From positions 1 to 12,474 of the forward strand of contig JAGQJJ010000048.1 of the NCBI GenBank assembly GCA_020430675.1: DNA of 12,474 bases. Direction: 5' to 3'. This document shows, one piece after another, positions 1-9,297 of the stretch (its first letter is position 1; every line of letters begins with the position of its first letter). The position numbers were made by a program, and so were the translations under genes. Below the pieces are notes generated by a model. It worked only from the letters and a program-made list of their open reading frames with translations, searched no databases and had not been told where the DNA came from. The stretch is from Myxococcales bacterium. Its GTDB lineage: Bacteria > Myxococcota > Bradymonadia > UBA7976 > UBA1532.

Positions 1-3000
1 TCGCCATAGATGGCCACGGTCTCAAGCGCCGTCGGTCGCTTGACCGGCAGGTGGCTCTCGACGCCGTCGTTTTCGCCCCCGCCGCTGACCGTGAACTGCA
101 TGCGCGCCTCGCCGATGCCGGTCGCCTCGAAGTCGAAGCGGACCTCGATGCCTTTGCCGGGCGGCAGGGTCAGCGTGCGCTCCAGGCCGCCGAGCGCGGT
201 GATCGGGCCCTCGGCCTTGCCGGTGACCTTGACCTCGATCGGTTGGTCGCCGCGCCAGTGCACGACCGCACCGGCGGTGAAGCGATCGCCCAGGCGGGCC
301 GTGCGGGGCAGCGCCGGGCGGGCGAGCAGCGGCTTGCTGACGATCACCGGCGAGGCGCCCGATCCGCCGCGATCGGTGTTGCTGATGGCCACCGCCATGA
401 TGCGGAAGGTGGTCAGGTTATCGGGCAGCTTCGCGGTGACCGTGGCCTTGCCGTCGGGCCCAGCGACGACGCTGCCCATGAAAAACGGCGTGGTGCGGAA
501 GCGGCTGCGCATGCTCATCGCCTCGCCGGCGCCGCCGCCGCCGCCCGCGTCGCGACCCTTTTCGCCGTAGCTGAGCTGCGGCACCAGGGCGAGCAGGTTG
601 TTGGTCTGGTGCACGCTGAGCGCGCGGCGGCGATACAGCGCGTCGATCGGGTCGGGCGTCTGGTAGCCGGTGAGCGCCAGCACGCCTTCGTCGACGGCCC
701 AGACCGTCAGCTCGGCGGGCGCGCCCTTGCCGTGGCGGTCGGTCACGGCCAACGCCACCTTCAACTCGTCGCCAGGGCGCTTCTCGGGCGCGTCCGGCGT
801 GACCTGCACGGCGAGGCGCTTCTCGGCCTTCACGACGCGCAGCTCGCGGTAACCGATGCGGAACGAAGGCCGCCCCGGGTCTCCCGGCTTGCCGGGCGCA
901 TCGACGCGGCCGCGAGCGAGCACAACGCCGACGAAGGCGTTGGGGATCATCTCTTCGGTGATGGGGATCTCGATCGCGGTCGCCGTGCCCTGCAGACGCA
1001 TGCGCTGCTGCGAGAGGATGCCTTCGCGCTCGACGGTCACCCACGCTTCGGCTTCGGGGTACGGGCTCTGCACGAGCAGGCGGGCGGTGTCGCCCACATC
1101 GTAGGTGCCGCGATCGGCAACCACCTGCACGCGGTTGTCGTCGTCGCGCAGCCAGGCCGCGTAGCCGGGGCCGGTGACCCACAGGCCGTCGGTGGTGACC
1201 GTGGTGCGGCCGGCGACATCGGTCGACTCGGCGACGAGCTCGTGGTAGCCGCTGTCGGGCGCGGTCAGCGCGCACTTTGCGGGCGCGTCGGCGGGCACAT
1301 CAACCGTGCAGCGCGCGACCTCGACCTCCTGGCGCTCGCTCACCGTCTCAAAGGCGCCCCAGGCGTTCTTCTTCTTGACGGTGTTCCACTGGTGCTTGAT
1401 CAGCTTGAGCGTCACGCCATTGACCGCGACGCGGCGCTCGTCATCGGCGGCGCGGGCGACGAGCTGCACGTCAAAACCTTTGCTGGCCTCGGCAAAGCCC
1501 GCGGGGCCGCGAACGCCGACGTAATGAGCGGCCGGGTGCACTGGGAAGCTCGCGCGGCCGGCCACCTGCTGGCGGTCGACGTCGGTGACGCGCGCTTCGA
1601 CGGTGTAGGTCTGCGGCCGGTCCTTCGGGGTCTCGGCCGGGCCGGCGGTGATCTGGAAGCGCCCATCGTCGCCCAGCGTCCAGGTGCCGCCAGCGACGAC
1701 CGACTCGCCGCCGGACTCGTCCTCCCACCATTCGAAGCGGTGGCCGAAGACATAGCCGTCGGCCTCGGCGGGCTCGAAGCGCCCCGGGGCGGCGGCCATC
1801 GACCACGAGACCTCGGCGCCGGCCATGATGGCGCCGAACAGGTAGTGGCCTTCGACCACCGCCTTGACCGGTTCGCCGGCGTAGCGCGCCGCGTCGCCGG
1901 GCTGCACGTCGACCAGGAAGGCCGGCGGCCGGTACTCGGCCACGCGCGCCGAGGTCGACCACTCGAGGCCGGTGGTCTCATCGGTGACGTTCACGCCATA
2001 GGTGCCCAGGCGGCCGTCGGCGGGCAGCGCCAGCTCGGCGTCGAAGGTGCCGAAGGCCGAGAGCGGCTTGGTGGTGGTGCTGATCTCGTCGCCATCGGGA
2101 TCGCGCAGCACGATCTTGACCGAGCGGTCGGTCGGCGTGCGCAGCTTGCCCAGGCTGCGCTCGCGCAGCAGGCCCTTGACGTAGACCGTCTCGCCAGGCC
2201 GGTAGATGCCGCGCTCGGTGAAGACCAGCCCTTCGGCCTCGGGCGGGGTGTTCTCCCACGCGCCGTCGAGCCCGAAGCGATAGGCCGAGAAGCTCCAGGT
2301 GTCGCGGGTGGTGGCCACGGCGACGTCGCCGCCCAGCGTGACTTTGGCCGCGATGAATGGCGGGCCGTAAAGGCGCCCGCCCCATTGGTTTTTCTGCGGC
2401 AGCGGCATCGCGTCGACGCCGGGCAACTGGGCCACGCCATCATCGGCGGTGGTCGCCTGGGCCAACGCCTTGCCGTCGGCGTCGAGCAGCACGACCTCGG
2501 CGCCGGCCGCCGGCTTGCCGTCCGCCAGGGTCCACACCCACGCGGCGGTGTTGTTGGGCGAGGTCTTGACATGCACCCCGAGGCCCGAGACCTGTACCAC
2601 GGTGCTGGCGCTGCGCTTGTCGCGGCCTTCCTGCCATTGCAGGCGCACCAGCGCGACCTTGCCGGCGGGCGCGTCGGGCGGCGCGCTGAACAGCGGGTCG
2701 AGGTCAAGTGGCGTGCGCAGCCGCTGGTTGCGCAGACCCTCCAGGTGCACCTCGCGCCATGTCAGGCCCGACGGTGCCTCCTTGCGCCACGGCTGCTGAA
2801 TCCAGGGCAGCGCCGACTCGACGCTCAGGTGGGCAAAGCCGACCTCGACCTTCTCCATGTTGACGTGCACCAACGGCAGCGCGGCGCGCAAACCGCGTTC
2901 GAGCAAGGCTTCGTCGTCGAGCGTGCCCAGGTACGGCGAGAAGTCGCCGGTGACCAGCTCGCCTTCGTGGGCTTCAAGGCGCTGCCCGAAAGTGTCGGTC

Positions 3001-4100
3001 AGCCCCGCGAGCCGGATGCGATAACGCGAGGCGGGCTGCCACGCGCCCGAGATGGCCCAGGTCGTGCTCTCGGCCTGCTCGTCATCGGACCAGTACAGAT
3101 CGACCGGCGGCTCGACGGCGAGCGCGGCTTTGAGCGCCTTGGTCGTCACCGGCGTCGAGAACTCGACCGTCAGCGGCCCGCTCGCGCAGGCGCCGTACCA
3201 CGACTTGCAGCCGACGAAGGTGGCGACCAGCGGGCCATAGGTGCGGAAGGGCCAGACCACCTCGTCCTTCGGCGTCAGCGGGCCCTCTTCGCCGCGCAGC
3301 GTCGGCGCAAAGACCAGCTCGTGCTCGGCGTCGAGCGTCAGCGGGCGCTTGGGCTTGAAGCGCACCAGCACCCGGCGATCGGTGACCACGCTGGTGACCG
3401 GATCGGGTTTGCCCTGCGGCTCGATGGCCATGATCTCGACCGGCGTGTCGGCCTGCGGGCCACGGATGACGATCCCAGCGTCGAGCGTCGCCCGAACCAG
3501 CGGCTGGTCGAAGTAGACCTCGAAGACTTCATCAGACCGCGCGAAGCGATAGGGGCTCCAGGCGTTCACCGGCGAGCCATGCAAGGGCCGCGGGCGCGCG
3601 GTCTCGAACGAGAAGTGGTGCTCGTCGGCAAGCGTGCCGCCATCGAGCGCGACCAACCCGGCCGGCACGCGCACCGTGTAGGCGGTCGCCAACGGCGCGG
3701 GTCTGTCGGGTACGAACTCGATCGTCGCGCTGCCCAGCCGGCGCCAGCGACCGGGGATCGCCGGCTCGATGAGCGCGGGCGGCGACGCATCATCGCCTTC
3801 GCCGAGGGCCCGCACCGGCTTGTTGAAGGTGATCGAGGGGCGGACCAGCCCATCGACCTCGCCCTCGGGCACCGCGACCGCGACCCGCAGCGGCTCGGCG
3901 CTGGCCGAAGGCGCGATCGTCGGCGCCACCGGCGCGGCCTCGGCCGCCTCGGGCGGCGGCGCGTCCGGTGAGATCAGGGGCGTCGCCGAGGGGACGGCCG
4001 GCGTCTGGCCTTCGGGGGTGGGCGTCGGCCCGGGCGGCGCCTCGTCGCGGCAGGCGACGAGCGTAAGGCAGGCCAGGAGAGGCAGGAGAGAACGGCGCAT
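1..4100 (-). CDS. Alpha-2-macroglobulin family lipoprotein (partial, C-terminus beyond left edge)
   Basis: Bacterial alpha-2-macroglobulins are envelope proteins thought to trap attacking proteases. The frame is open from ATG at 4100 to the left edge, giving about 1,366 residues. The N-terminus is a lipoprotein signal (MRRSLLPLLACLTLVAC); the lipobox LVAC ends at Cys17, with a less likely LLAC at 8-11. A Pro/Ala-rich tether follows, then a module with SITFNKPV typical of the bacterial N-terminal Ig-like domains. Family hallmarks are ERGIYRPGE (629-637), VWAVDEGVL (about 1133-1141), a glycine run (about 1188-1194) just before RTTPFFMG, and LPDNLTTFRI (about 1225-1234). Cys298 and Cys305 could form a disulfide. 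The thioester motif and complement-like domain would lie past the left edge, so whether this is a thioester-bearing form cannot be judged. The start is supported by an excellent ribosome binding site. It lies 50 bp downstream of an unrecognised helical-protein gene. No pbpC-like gene, the usual partner, is visible. The family call is firm. Confidence 0.93.
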   Translation of the reverse strand, partial: MRRSLLPLLACLTLVACRDEAPPGPTPTPEGQTPAVPSATPLISPDAPPPEAAEAAPVAPTIAPSASAEPLRVAVAVPEGEVDGLVRPSITFNKPVRALGEGDDASPPALIEPAIPGRWRRLGSATIEFVPDRPAPLATAYTVRVPAGLVALDGGTLADEHHFSFETARPRPLHGSPVNAWSPYRFARSDEVFEVYFDQPLVRATLDAGIVIRGPQADTPVEIMAIEPQGKPDPVTSVVTDRRVLVRFKPKRPLTLDAEHELVFAPTLRGEEGPLTPKDEVVWPFRTYGPLVATFVGCKSWYGACASGPLTVEFSTPVTTKALKAALAVEPPVDLYWSDDEQAESTTWAISGAWQPASRYRIRLAGLTDTFGQRLEAHEGELVTGDFSPYLGTLDDEALLERGLRAALPLVHVNMEKVEVGFAHLSVESALPWIQQPWRKEAPSGLTWREVHLEGLRNQRLRTPLDLDPLFSAPPDAPAGKVALVRLQWQEGRDKRSASTVVQVSGLGVHVKTSPNNTAAWVWTLADGKPAAGAEVVLLDADGKALAQATTADDGVAQLPGVDAMPLPQKNQWGGRLYGPPFIAAKVTLGGDVAVATTRDTWSFSAYRFGLDGAWENTPPEAEGLVFTERGIYRPGETVYVKGLLRERSLGKLRTPTDRSVKIVLRDPDGDEISTTTKPLSAFGTFDAELALPADGRLGTYGVNVTDETTGLEWSTSARVAEYRPPAFLVDVQPGDAARYAGEPVKAVVEGHYLFGAIMAGAEVSWSMAAAPGRFEPAEADGYVFGHRFEWWEDESGGESVVAGGTWTLGDDGRFQITAGPAETPKDRPQTYTVEARVTDVDRQQVAGRASFPVHPAAHYVGVRGPAGFAEASKGFDVQLVARAADDERRVAVNGVTLKLIKHQWNTVKKKNAWGAFETVSERQEVEVARCTVDVPADAPAKCALTAPDSGYHELVAESTDVAGRTTVTTDGLWVTGPGYAAWLRDDDNRVQVVADRGTYDVGDTARLLVQSPYPEAEAWVTVEREGILSQQRMRLQGTATAIEIPITEEMIPNAFVGVVLARGRVDAPGKPGDPGRPSFRIGYRELRVVKAEKRLAVQVTPDAPEKRPGDELKVALAVTDRHGKGAPAELTVWAVDEGVLALTGYQTPDPIDALYRRRALSVHQTNNLLALVPQLSYGEKGRDAGGGGGAGEAMSMRSRFRTTPFFMGSVVAGPDGKATVTAKLPDNLTTFRIMAVAISNTDRGGSGASPVIVSKPLLARPALPRTARLGDRFTAGAVVHWRGDQPIEVKVTGKAEGPITALGGLERTLTLPPGKGIEVRFDFEATGIGEARMQFTVSGGGENDGVESHLPVKRPTALETVAIYG

Positions 4101-4102
4101 GG

Positions 4103-4112
4103 GATCACCTCC
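4103..4112 (-). promoter_or_regulatory. Extended Shine-Dalgarno for the alpha-2-macroglobulin gene
   Basis: The minus strand reads GGAGGTGATC here. This is a 10-base match to the complement of the 16S rRNA 3' end, far longer than the usual 4-6 bases. The GGAGG core sits 7 bases before ATG at 4100, which fixes that start and suggests efficient translation. Confidence 0.8.
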
Positions 4113-4118
4113 GCGGCG

Positions 4119-4147
4119 ATGGTTTCGCACGCGGCGAAGCCTGTCAA
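4119..4147 (-). promoter_or_regulatory. Candidate promoter for the alpha-2-macroglobulin gene
   Basis: On the minus strand a perfect TTGACA (4147-4142) is followed after 17 bp by AACCAT (4124-4119), which matches TATAAT at only three positions. The predicted transcription start, near 4112, would leave a very short leader beginning at the Shine-Dalgarno. The element begins just after the stop codon of the upstream gene. It would let the large gene be transcribed apart from its neighbour. The weak -10 keeps confidence low. Confidence 0.3.
4124..4138. repeat. Short perfect inverted repeat in the 50-bp gap before the alpha-2-macroglobulin gene
   Basis: TTCGC (4124-4128) and GCGAA (4134-4138) form a perfect 5-bp inverted repeat with a 5-base centre. 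It lies between the candidate -35 and -10 elements. It could be an operator half-site pair or a weak stem-loop after the upstream gene; there is no T-run. At this length chance is possible. Confidence 0.3.
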
Positions 4148-4150
4148 TCG

Positions 4151-4924
4151 TCAGGCGGAGGCGGCGGGCGGAAGGGGGCTGCCGGTGGTGAAGGCCGAGA
4201 CATCGACCAGCGCGGGCAGCACGTCCGCGGTGGGCGGGAACCGATGGTCCTGGGCCAGCGAGGCCTGCCGCGAGAAGCGGGCGTCACAGGCGGCGAGCAG
4301 CTCGGCGACGCTGGTGTTCTGGGGGGCCTCGGCGGCGAGGCGAACGCGCAGGTGAGCGGCAAACAGGCGGCATTCGGCGCGCGCCTCGGCTCGGCTGAGC
4401 ACACCGGCGTCGAACCGCATGCGGAGGACGGTCCGCAAGTCTTCGAGTCGATCGCTGGCCCGGCGGCACTCGGTGAGGTGCGCGGGCAAGGCCGGCACCG
4501 CGTCGCGCAGAAGGTCGATCCAGCGGCAAACGCGCGGATCGGTCAGGCATGCGGAGAGGTCAGCGTCAGGCAGGTCTTCGATGCGCAGCGGCCCGTGGGA
4601 TGCCATGCCCGGATACAGCGCCTCGCGCAGCGCGCGGGCCGGGGCGCGGTCGGTACGGGCGCCTTGCTGTTCGACGACTTCGAGCAGGTGGAAGACGAGG
4701 CCATGGGCGTCTTCGAGGGCCATCTCGGCGTCATCGACGGCCCGCCAGACCGCCGAAGCCGCGCCGTCGCCCTCGGCGGCGCGCAGGGCGGGCAGGCAAC
4801 GGGCGACGATGGCGTTGATCTCGTGCCGCAGGGCCCGGGCGTCGGGGATAAGCTGTCCGCCGCGGGCCAGATCGGACTGAACGGTCTGCAAGTAGACCAA
4901 CCACTGCGCGAGCGACAACGACAT
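4151..4924 (-). CDS. Hypothetical alpha-helical cytoplasmic protein
   Basis: I do not recognise a family for this 257-residue product, and its function is unknown. It begins MSLSLAQWLVYLQTVQSDL. It is rich in Leu, Ala, Arg and acidic residues with helix-like spacing nearly throughout. It has no signal peptide and no hydrophobic stretch long enough to span a membrane. Four or five scattered cysteines do not form a metal-binding pattern. The tail is Pro/Ala-rich and probably disordered. An in-frame ATG at 4972 would add 16 residues but has no ribosome binding site. The ATG at 4924 is preceded by GGGAGAG at good spacing, so I chose it. The gene lies 139 bp after the FGE-like gene and 50 bp before the alpha-2-macroglobulin gene, all on the same strand, so a shared role at the envelope is possible but unproven. 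An overlapping plus-strand frame is a less protein-like shadow. Confidence 0.7.
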   Translation of the reverse strand: MSLSLAQWLVYLQTVQSDLARGGQLIPDARALRHEINAIVARCLPALRAAEGDGAASAVWRAVDDAEMALEDAHGLVFHLLEVVEQQGARTDRAPARALREALYPGMASHGPLRIEDLPDADLSACLTDPRVCRWIDLLRDAVPALPAHLTECRRASDRLEDLRTVLRMRFDAGVLSRAEARAECRLFAAHLRVRLAAEAPQNTSVAELLAACDARFSRQASLAQDHRFPPTADVLPALVDVSAFTTGSPLPPAASA

Positions 4925-5063
4925 TGCTTCTCTCCCGAGCCCAGTCGCGGCAGCCACGACCCAGAACCGCATTCATGACCAAATGGTTCTATTTTGAGGC
5001 GGCCTATTTCTAGCGGATTGCGATGGCGGCGTCGATGAGGGGTTTCCGGGAGGCGGGACGTTG
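4925..5063. other. 139-bp intergenic spacer with an A+T-rich patch
   Basis: The part from about 4973 to 5015 is clearly richer in A and T than the surrounding coding DNA, as expected of a minus-strand promoter for the helical-protein gene. I could not find a convincing -35/-10 pair with normal spacing. No terminator-like hairpin with a T-run follows the FGE-like gene. Confidence 0.4.
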
Positions 5064-6041
5064 TCAGGGATCGCCGCCGGTCCAGGTGCGGGCGAGGCGG
5101 AAGCCCAGGCCGTCAAGCGCGCGGTCGGGCAGGACGCCGCCCCGCTCGGCGGCGCGGGCGCTGCCGACGTCGCTCCAGAACGAACCGCCGCGCACCACGC
5201 GCGCGCCGCGCGCCTTGCGGTCGCGGCGCCGCAGGTCGGCGAGCGCGGGGCCGGTGGGGTCGCGCAGGGGGCCGAGGCCGAGCACGCGGTAGGGCGCGTA
5301 GACGTCGAAGACCCACTCCAGGGCGTTGCCGTGCGCGTCCCACACACCCCAGCGATTGGGCGCGCGCCCGCCGACCGGGCGCAATCGGCCCTGGCTGTTG
5401 CCCGCATACCAGGCCACCGACGCCAGCGCGGCTTCGTCGTCGCCGGCCGAGTAGCGTGTGGTCTGCGTACCGGCCCGAGCTGCGTACTCCCACTCGGCTT
5501 CGGTCGGCAGCCGATAGCCCTGGCAGTCGAGGCCGGCGAAGTCGGCGCCCGCGCAGGTGAACGCCCCGTCGCCGGGCAGACCCTCGCAGCCGCGCAGCAC
5601 GTAGCAGGCGGGTCGGCCTTCGACCGCCGAGAGCGCGTTGAGCCACGCCACCGCTTCGTACCAGTTCACCCGCTCGACCGGGCACCGGTCGTCGCAGCCC
5701 GGCGGCCGCCGGGGCACTGCGCGCAGCAGGGCGCGCCAGTCGCCGCGGGTGACCTCGGTGGCGCCGATAAGGAAGGGTCGGGTGACGTGCACCGGGTGCG
5801 TGGGCGACTCATCGGCGTCGTGGCCGGGTTCGTCGTCGGGCGATCCGCGCCGGAACAGGCCAGGCCGGATCAGCGCAAAGCCCTCGGGCACGGCCGGCGG
5901 GGCGGTGATCGCAGCGCCGCCGAGGGGGGGCGGGCGCACCGCGATGCCCGCGAGCGAGCCTTCGGGCGCAGCGCGAGCGGGAGCGCCCGCCATCGCGCCC
6001 AGGACCACGCCGAAGATGGCCGCATACCATCGGTCCGCCAA
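5064..6041 (-). CDS. Secreted FGE-sulfatase (SUMF1) fold protein lacking catalytic cysteines
   Basis: The 325-residue protein has a type I signal peptide (hydrophobic core 7-19, likely cleavage after ARA at 24), so it should be exported. The mature part carries the formylglycine-generating-enzyme fold signatures in order: EVTRGDW (96-102), CPVERVNWYEA (120-130), YRLPTEAEWEYAARAGT (176-192), WDAHGNALEW (234-243), RVVRGGSF (281-288) and GFRLAR (313-318). True FGEs have two copper-binding cysteines just after RGGS. Here those positions are Ser290 and Ala295, so formylglycine formation is unlikely. Six other cysteines (116, 120, 146, 152, 163, 173) suggest disulfides in an extracytoplasmic protein. 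Many such homologues are binding or scaffold domains. Translation probably starts at TTG 6041, preceded by GGGGGGAG; it preserves the signal peptide and no nearby ATG is in frame. It lies 63 bp after the dihydroorotase gene. The fold is firm; the role is unknown. Confidence 0.88.
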   Translation of the reverse strand: MADRWYAAIFGVVLGAMAGAPARAAPEGSLAGIAVRPPPLGGAAITAPPAVPEGFALIRPGLFRRGSPDDEPGHDADESPTHPVHVTRPFLIGATEVTRGDWRALLRAVPRRPPGCDDRCPVERVNWYEAVAWLNALSAVEGRPACYVLRGCEGLPGDGAFTCAGADFAGLDCQGYRLPTEAEWEYAARAGTQTTRYSAGDDEAALASVAWYAGNSQGRLRPVGGRAPNRWGVWDAHGNALEWVFDVYAPYRVLGLGPLRDPTGPALADLRRRDRKARGARVVRGGSFWSDVGSARAAERGGVLPDRALDGLGFRLARTWTGGDP

Positions 6042-6065
6042 CCGGTACTCCCCCCAAACCGAGGC

Positions 6066-6071
6066 AGTATA
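6066..6071 (-). promoter_or_regulatory. Candidate -10 element for the FGE-like gene
   Basis: The minus strand reads TATACT, five of six matches to TATAAT, about 25 bp before the TTG start at 6041. It stands out in a G+C-rich gap. No recognisable -35 lies 16-18 bp upstream, so it would need an activator or an alternative sigma factor. Confidence 0.3.
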
Positions 6072-6086
6072 CCGACCGGCGCCGAC

Positions 6087-6103
6087 CGCGGGCGAGCCCC
6101 GCG
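6087..6103. terminator. Weak stem-loop after the dihydroorotase gene
   Basis: CGCGGG (6087-6092) pairs with CCCGCG (6098-6103) around a 5-base loop, immediately after the dihydroorotase stop codon on the minus strand. No T-run follows, so it is not a standard intrinsic terminator. It may slow or partly separate transcription of the two genes, or be chance in G+C-rich DNA. Confidence 0.25.
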
Positions 6104-6104
6104 T

Positions 6105-7451
6105 TCAGGTCGCGCGGCGCCTGGGCAGACGGGCGACATGATCGAACTTGAGCGGTTCGCCGAAGACGCCTTCGACCAGCGCGCCGTCGCGAAACACGGG
6201 TCGGCCCGCGAGCACGGTCATCACCGGCCAGCCGGTCAGGTGCCAGCCCTCAAACGGGCTCCAGCCGACCTTGGTGAAGAGGCGATCGGCGGTCACCTCG
6301 CGCGTGGCGTTGCGGTCGACCAGCACGACATCGCCATCGGCGCCGACCGCGAGGCGTCCTTTGCCCGTCAAGCCATAGATGCGGGCCGGCGCGGCGCACA
6401 TCCACTCGACCACCTGAGCCAACGTGCAGCGCCCGGTGTGGGCGGCGTGCAGCAACAGGGGCAGCGAAAGCTCGACGCCAGGCATGCCGCTCGGCGCCTG
6501 GCCGAAGGGCAATGCCTTCTCGGCGAGGGTATGCGGCGCGTGATCGGTGGCGATGCAGGCGAGGGTGCCATCGTGCAGCCCGGCCCAGAGCGCCTCGCCG
6601 TGCCGCTTCGCGCGCACCGGTGGGTTCATCTGCAGGCGTGTGCCCAAGCGGGCGTAATGCGAGTCATCGAGCCACAGGTATTGCGGCAGCGTCTCGGCGG
6701 TGATCAAGCCCTCGTCGGGCAGGCCGCGCAGGAACACCACCTCCTCGGCGGTGCTCAAGTGCAGGACATGCAAGCGCTTCTGGTGGCGGCGCGCCAGCTC
6801 GACGGCCCGCGTCGTGGCGATGAGGGCGCAGATCTCATCGCGGATGATGGGGTGCATGGCCGGATCGGTCGCGCCCGCAAACTGGGCCTGGCGGGCCCGC
6901 AGCCGCGTCTCGTCCTCGGCGTGCACCACCAGCGGCACCTTCGAGGCCGCGAAGTGGCCTTCGAGCGCCGACTGCTCGTCCACGAGCAGCGGGCCGGTGC
7001 TGCTGCCCATGAAGATCTTGATGCCCGGCACGGTGCGCGGATCGAGCGCGGCCACCACGTCGATATTGTCGACCGTGGCGCCGAAGAAGAAGCCATGATG
7101 GGCCCGGCAGCGGCCCCTTGCGCGGTCGAGCTTGTCTTGCAAGGCCTCGGGCGTGGTGGTGGTCGGGCGCGTATTGGGCATCTCGAGGAAGGCGGTGACC
7201 CCACCGGCGGCGGCCGCAGCGCTGCCGGTCGCCAGGTCTTCCTTGTGCGTCATGCCCGGCTCACGAAAATGCACCTGCGGGTCGATGACACCTGGCATCA
7301 GGGTCAGGCCACGGGCGTCGAACTGCTCCCCTGCCCCCTTGCCGACATCCCCGATGGCGGCGATGCGCCCGTCGCGGATGAGCAGATCGCCCCTCACGAT
7401 GCCTTCGGGCAGCACCAACTCCGCGTCACGAATCGTCAAATCGCCTGCCAT
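6105..7451 (-). CDS. pyrC: Dihydroorotase (amidohydrolase superfamily), Q-x-H variant
   Basis: Dihydroorotase interconverts carbamoyl-aspartate and dihydroorotate, the third step of pyrimidine synthesis, in the cytoplasm. The 448-residue length fits long-form dihydroorotases and hydantoinase-like relatives. Substrate-binding signatures are present: HFREPG (61-66) with Arg63, and MPNT (91-94) with Asn93. Likely metal ligands are His61, Lys145 in GIKIFMGSSTG (probably carboxylated), His177 (VVHAED), His231 (HVLHLSTAEE) and Asp303 (ATDHAPHT). The first His of the usual H-x-H is Gln59 (DPQVH), and the PHHL-type motif reads PQYL with Gln257. From memory, a recognised dihydroorotase subgroup shares QVHFREPG, so this may be a subfamily trait. 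ATG 7451 has GGAGG six bases upstream. It is divergent from the kinase gene and codirectional with the FGE-like gene. A hydantoinase or allantoinase is the main alternative, but HFREPG and MPNT favour dihydroorotase. Confidence 0.88.
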   Translation of the reverse strand: MAGDLTIRDAELVLPEGIVRGDLLIRDGRIAAIGDVGKGAGEQFDARGLTLMPGVIDPQVHFREPGMTHKEDLATGSAAAAAGGVTAFLEMPNTRPTTTTPEALQDKLDRARGRCRAHHGFFFGATVDNIDVVAALDPRTVPGIKIFMGSSTGPLLVDEQSALEGHFAASKVPLVVHAEDETRLRARQAQFAGATDPAMHPIIRDEICALIATTRAVELARRHQKRLHVLHLSTAEEVVFLRGLPDEGLITAETLPQYLWLDDSHYARLGTRLQMNPPVRAKRHGEALWAGLHDGTLACIATDHAPHTLAEKALPFGQAPSGMPGVELSLPLLLHAAHTGRCTLAQVVEWMCAAPARIYGLTGKGRLAVGADGDVVLVDRNATREVTADRLFTKVGWSPFEGWHLTGWPVMTVLAGRPVFRDGALVEGVFGEPLKFDHVARLPRRRAT

Positions 7452-7483
7452 GCGCGCCTCCGTCCACCGGGGTTCGGGCGCGC

Positions 7484-7512
7484 ACCGTACCCGGTCCGCG
7501 ATCGATTGTCAT
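7484..7512 (-). promoter_or_regulatory. Candidate promoter for the dihydroorotase gene
   Basis: On the minus strand ATGACA (7512-7507), five of six matches to TTGACA, is followed after exactly 17 bp by TACGGT (7489-7484), which keeps the key first, second and last bases of a -10. The predicted start near 7477 gives a leader of about 26 bases containing the GGAGG ribosome site. The -35 overlaps the -35 of the opposite-strand kinase promoter. Confidence 0.4.
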
Positions 7513-7534
7513 CGGCCCGGTGGGCGAGTACTCT
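7506..7534 (+). promoter_or_regulatory. Candidate promoter for the Ser/Thr kinase gene
   Basis: TTGTCA (7506-7511, five of six matches) is followed after 17 bp by TACTCT (7529-7534, a weak -10 keeping TA and the final T). The transcription start would fall at about 7541, the first base of the in-frame GTG, implying a leaderless mRNA. No good Shine-Dalgarno precedes either candidate GTG, which agrees with this. Confidence 0.4.
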
Positions 7535-7540
7535 GCCCCC

Positions 7541-9270
<1,730 letters not shown>

Positions 9271-9274
<4 letters not shown>

Positions 9275-9297
9275 CGCCGGTCAGGGCTCGTTGAGCC
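9271..9297. terminator. Two adjacent small stem-loops at the convergent kinase and rhomboid gene ends
   Basis: CTGAC (9271-9275) pairs with GTCAG (9280-9284) around GCCG, so the stem contains both stop codons. Next, GGCTC (9285-9289) pairs with GAGCC (9293-9297) around GTT, inside the last rhomboid codons. Only 6 bp separate the two stops, so these hairpins are the only candidates for bidirectional termination. There is no T-run on either strand, so the call is tentative. Confidence 0.3.

Noticed and set aside
528..549. A run of GCC triplets that looks like a microsatellite
   Set aside because: It encodes the glycine stretch just before the PFFMG motif of the alpha-2-macroglobulin and stays in frame, so it is a low-complexity coding segment.
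51..3971. A 1,306-codon plus-strand open frame opposite the alpha-2-macroglobulin gene
   Set aside because: Its codon positions 1, 2, 3 pair with positions 3, 2, 1 of the real gene, so a stop needs a TTA, CTA or TCA codon there, all rare in this DNA. It ends exactly at a TCA (Ser44). The product is rich in Arg, Ala, Gly, Asp and His with no family motif.
4244..4978. A 244-codon plus-strand frame opposite the helical protein gene
   Set aside because: The minus-strand frame has a good ribosome site and natural helical composition. The plus frame is the low-stop antisense register and has no ribosome site.
5064..6041. Calling this gene a sulfatase-activating formylglycine-generating enzyme
   Set aside because: The fold is right, but both catalytic cysteine positions are replaced (Ser290 and Ala295) and no sulfatase gene is in the window.
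7520..7540. An earlier GTG start for the kinase, adding seven residues
   Set aside because: It has no Shine-Dalgarno and would lie upstream of the predicted transcription start. It is not excluded until 5' ends are mapped.
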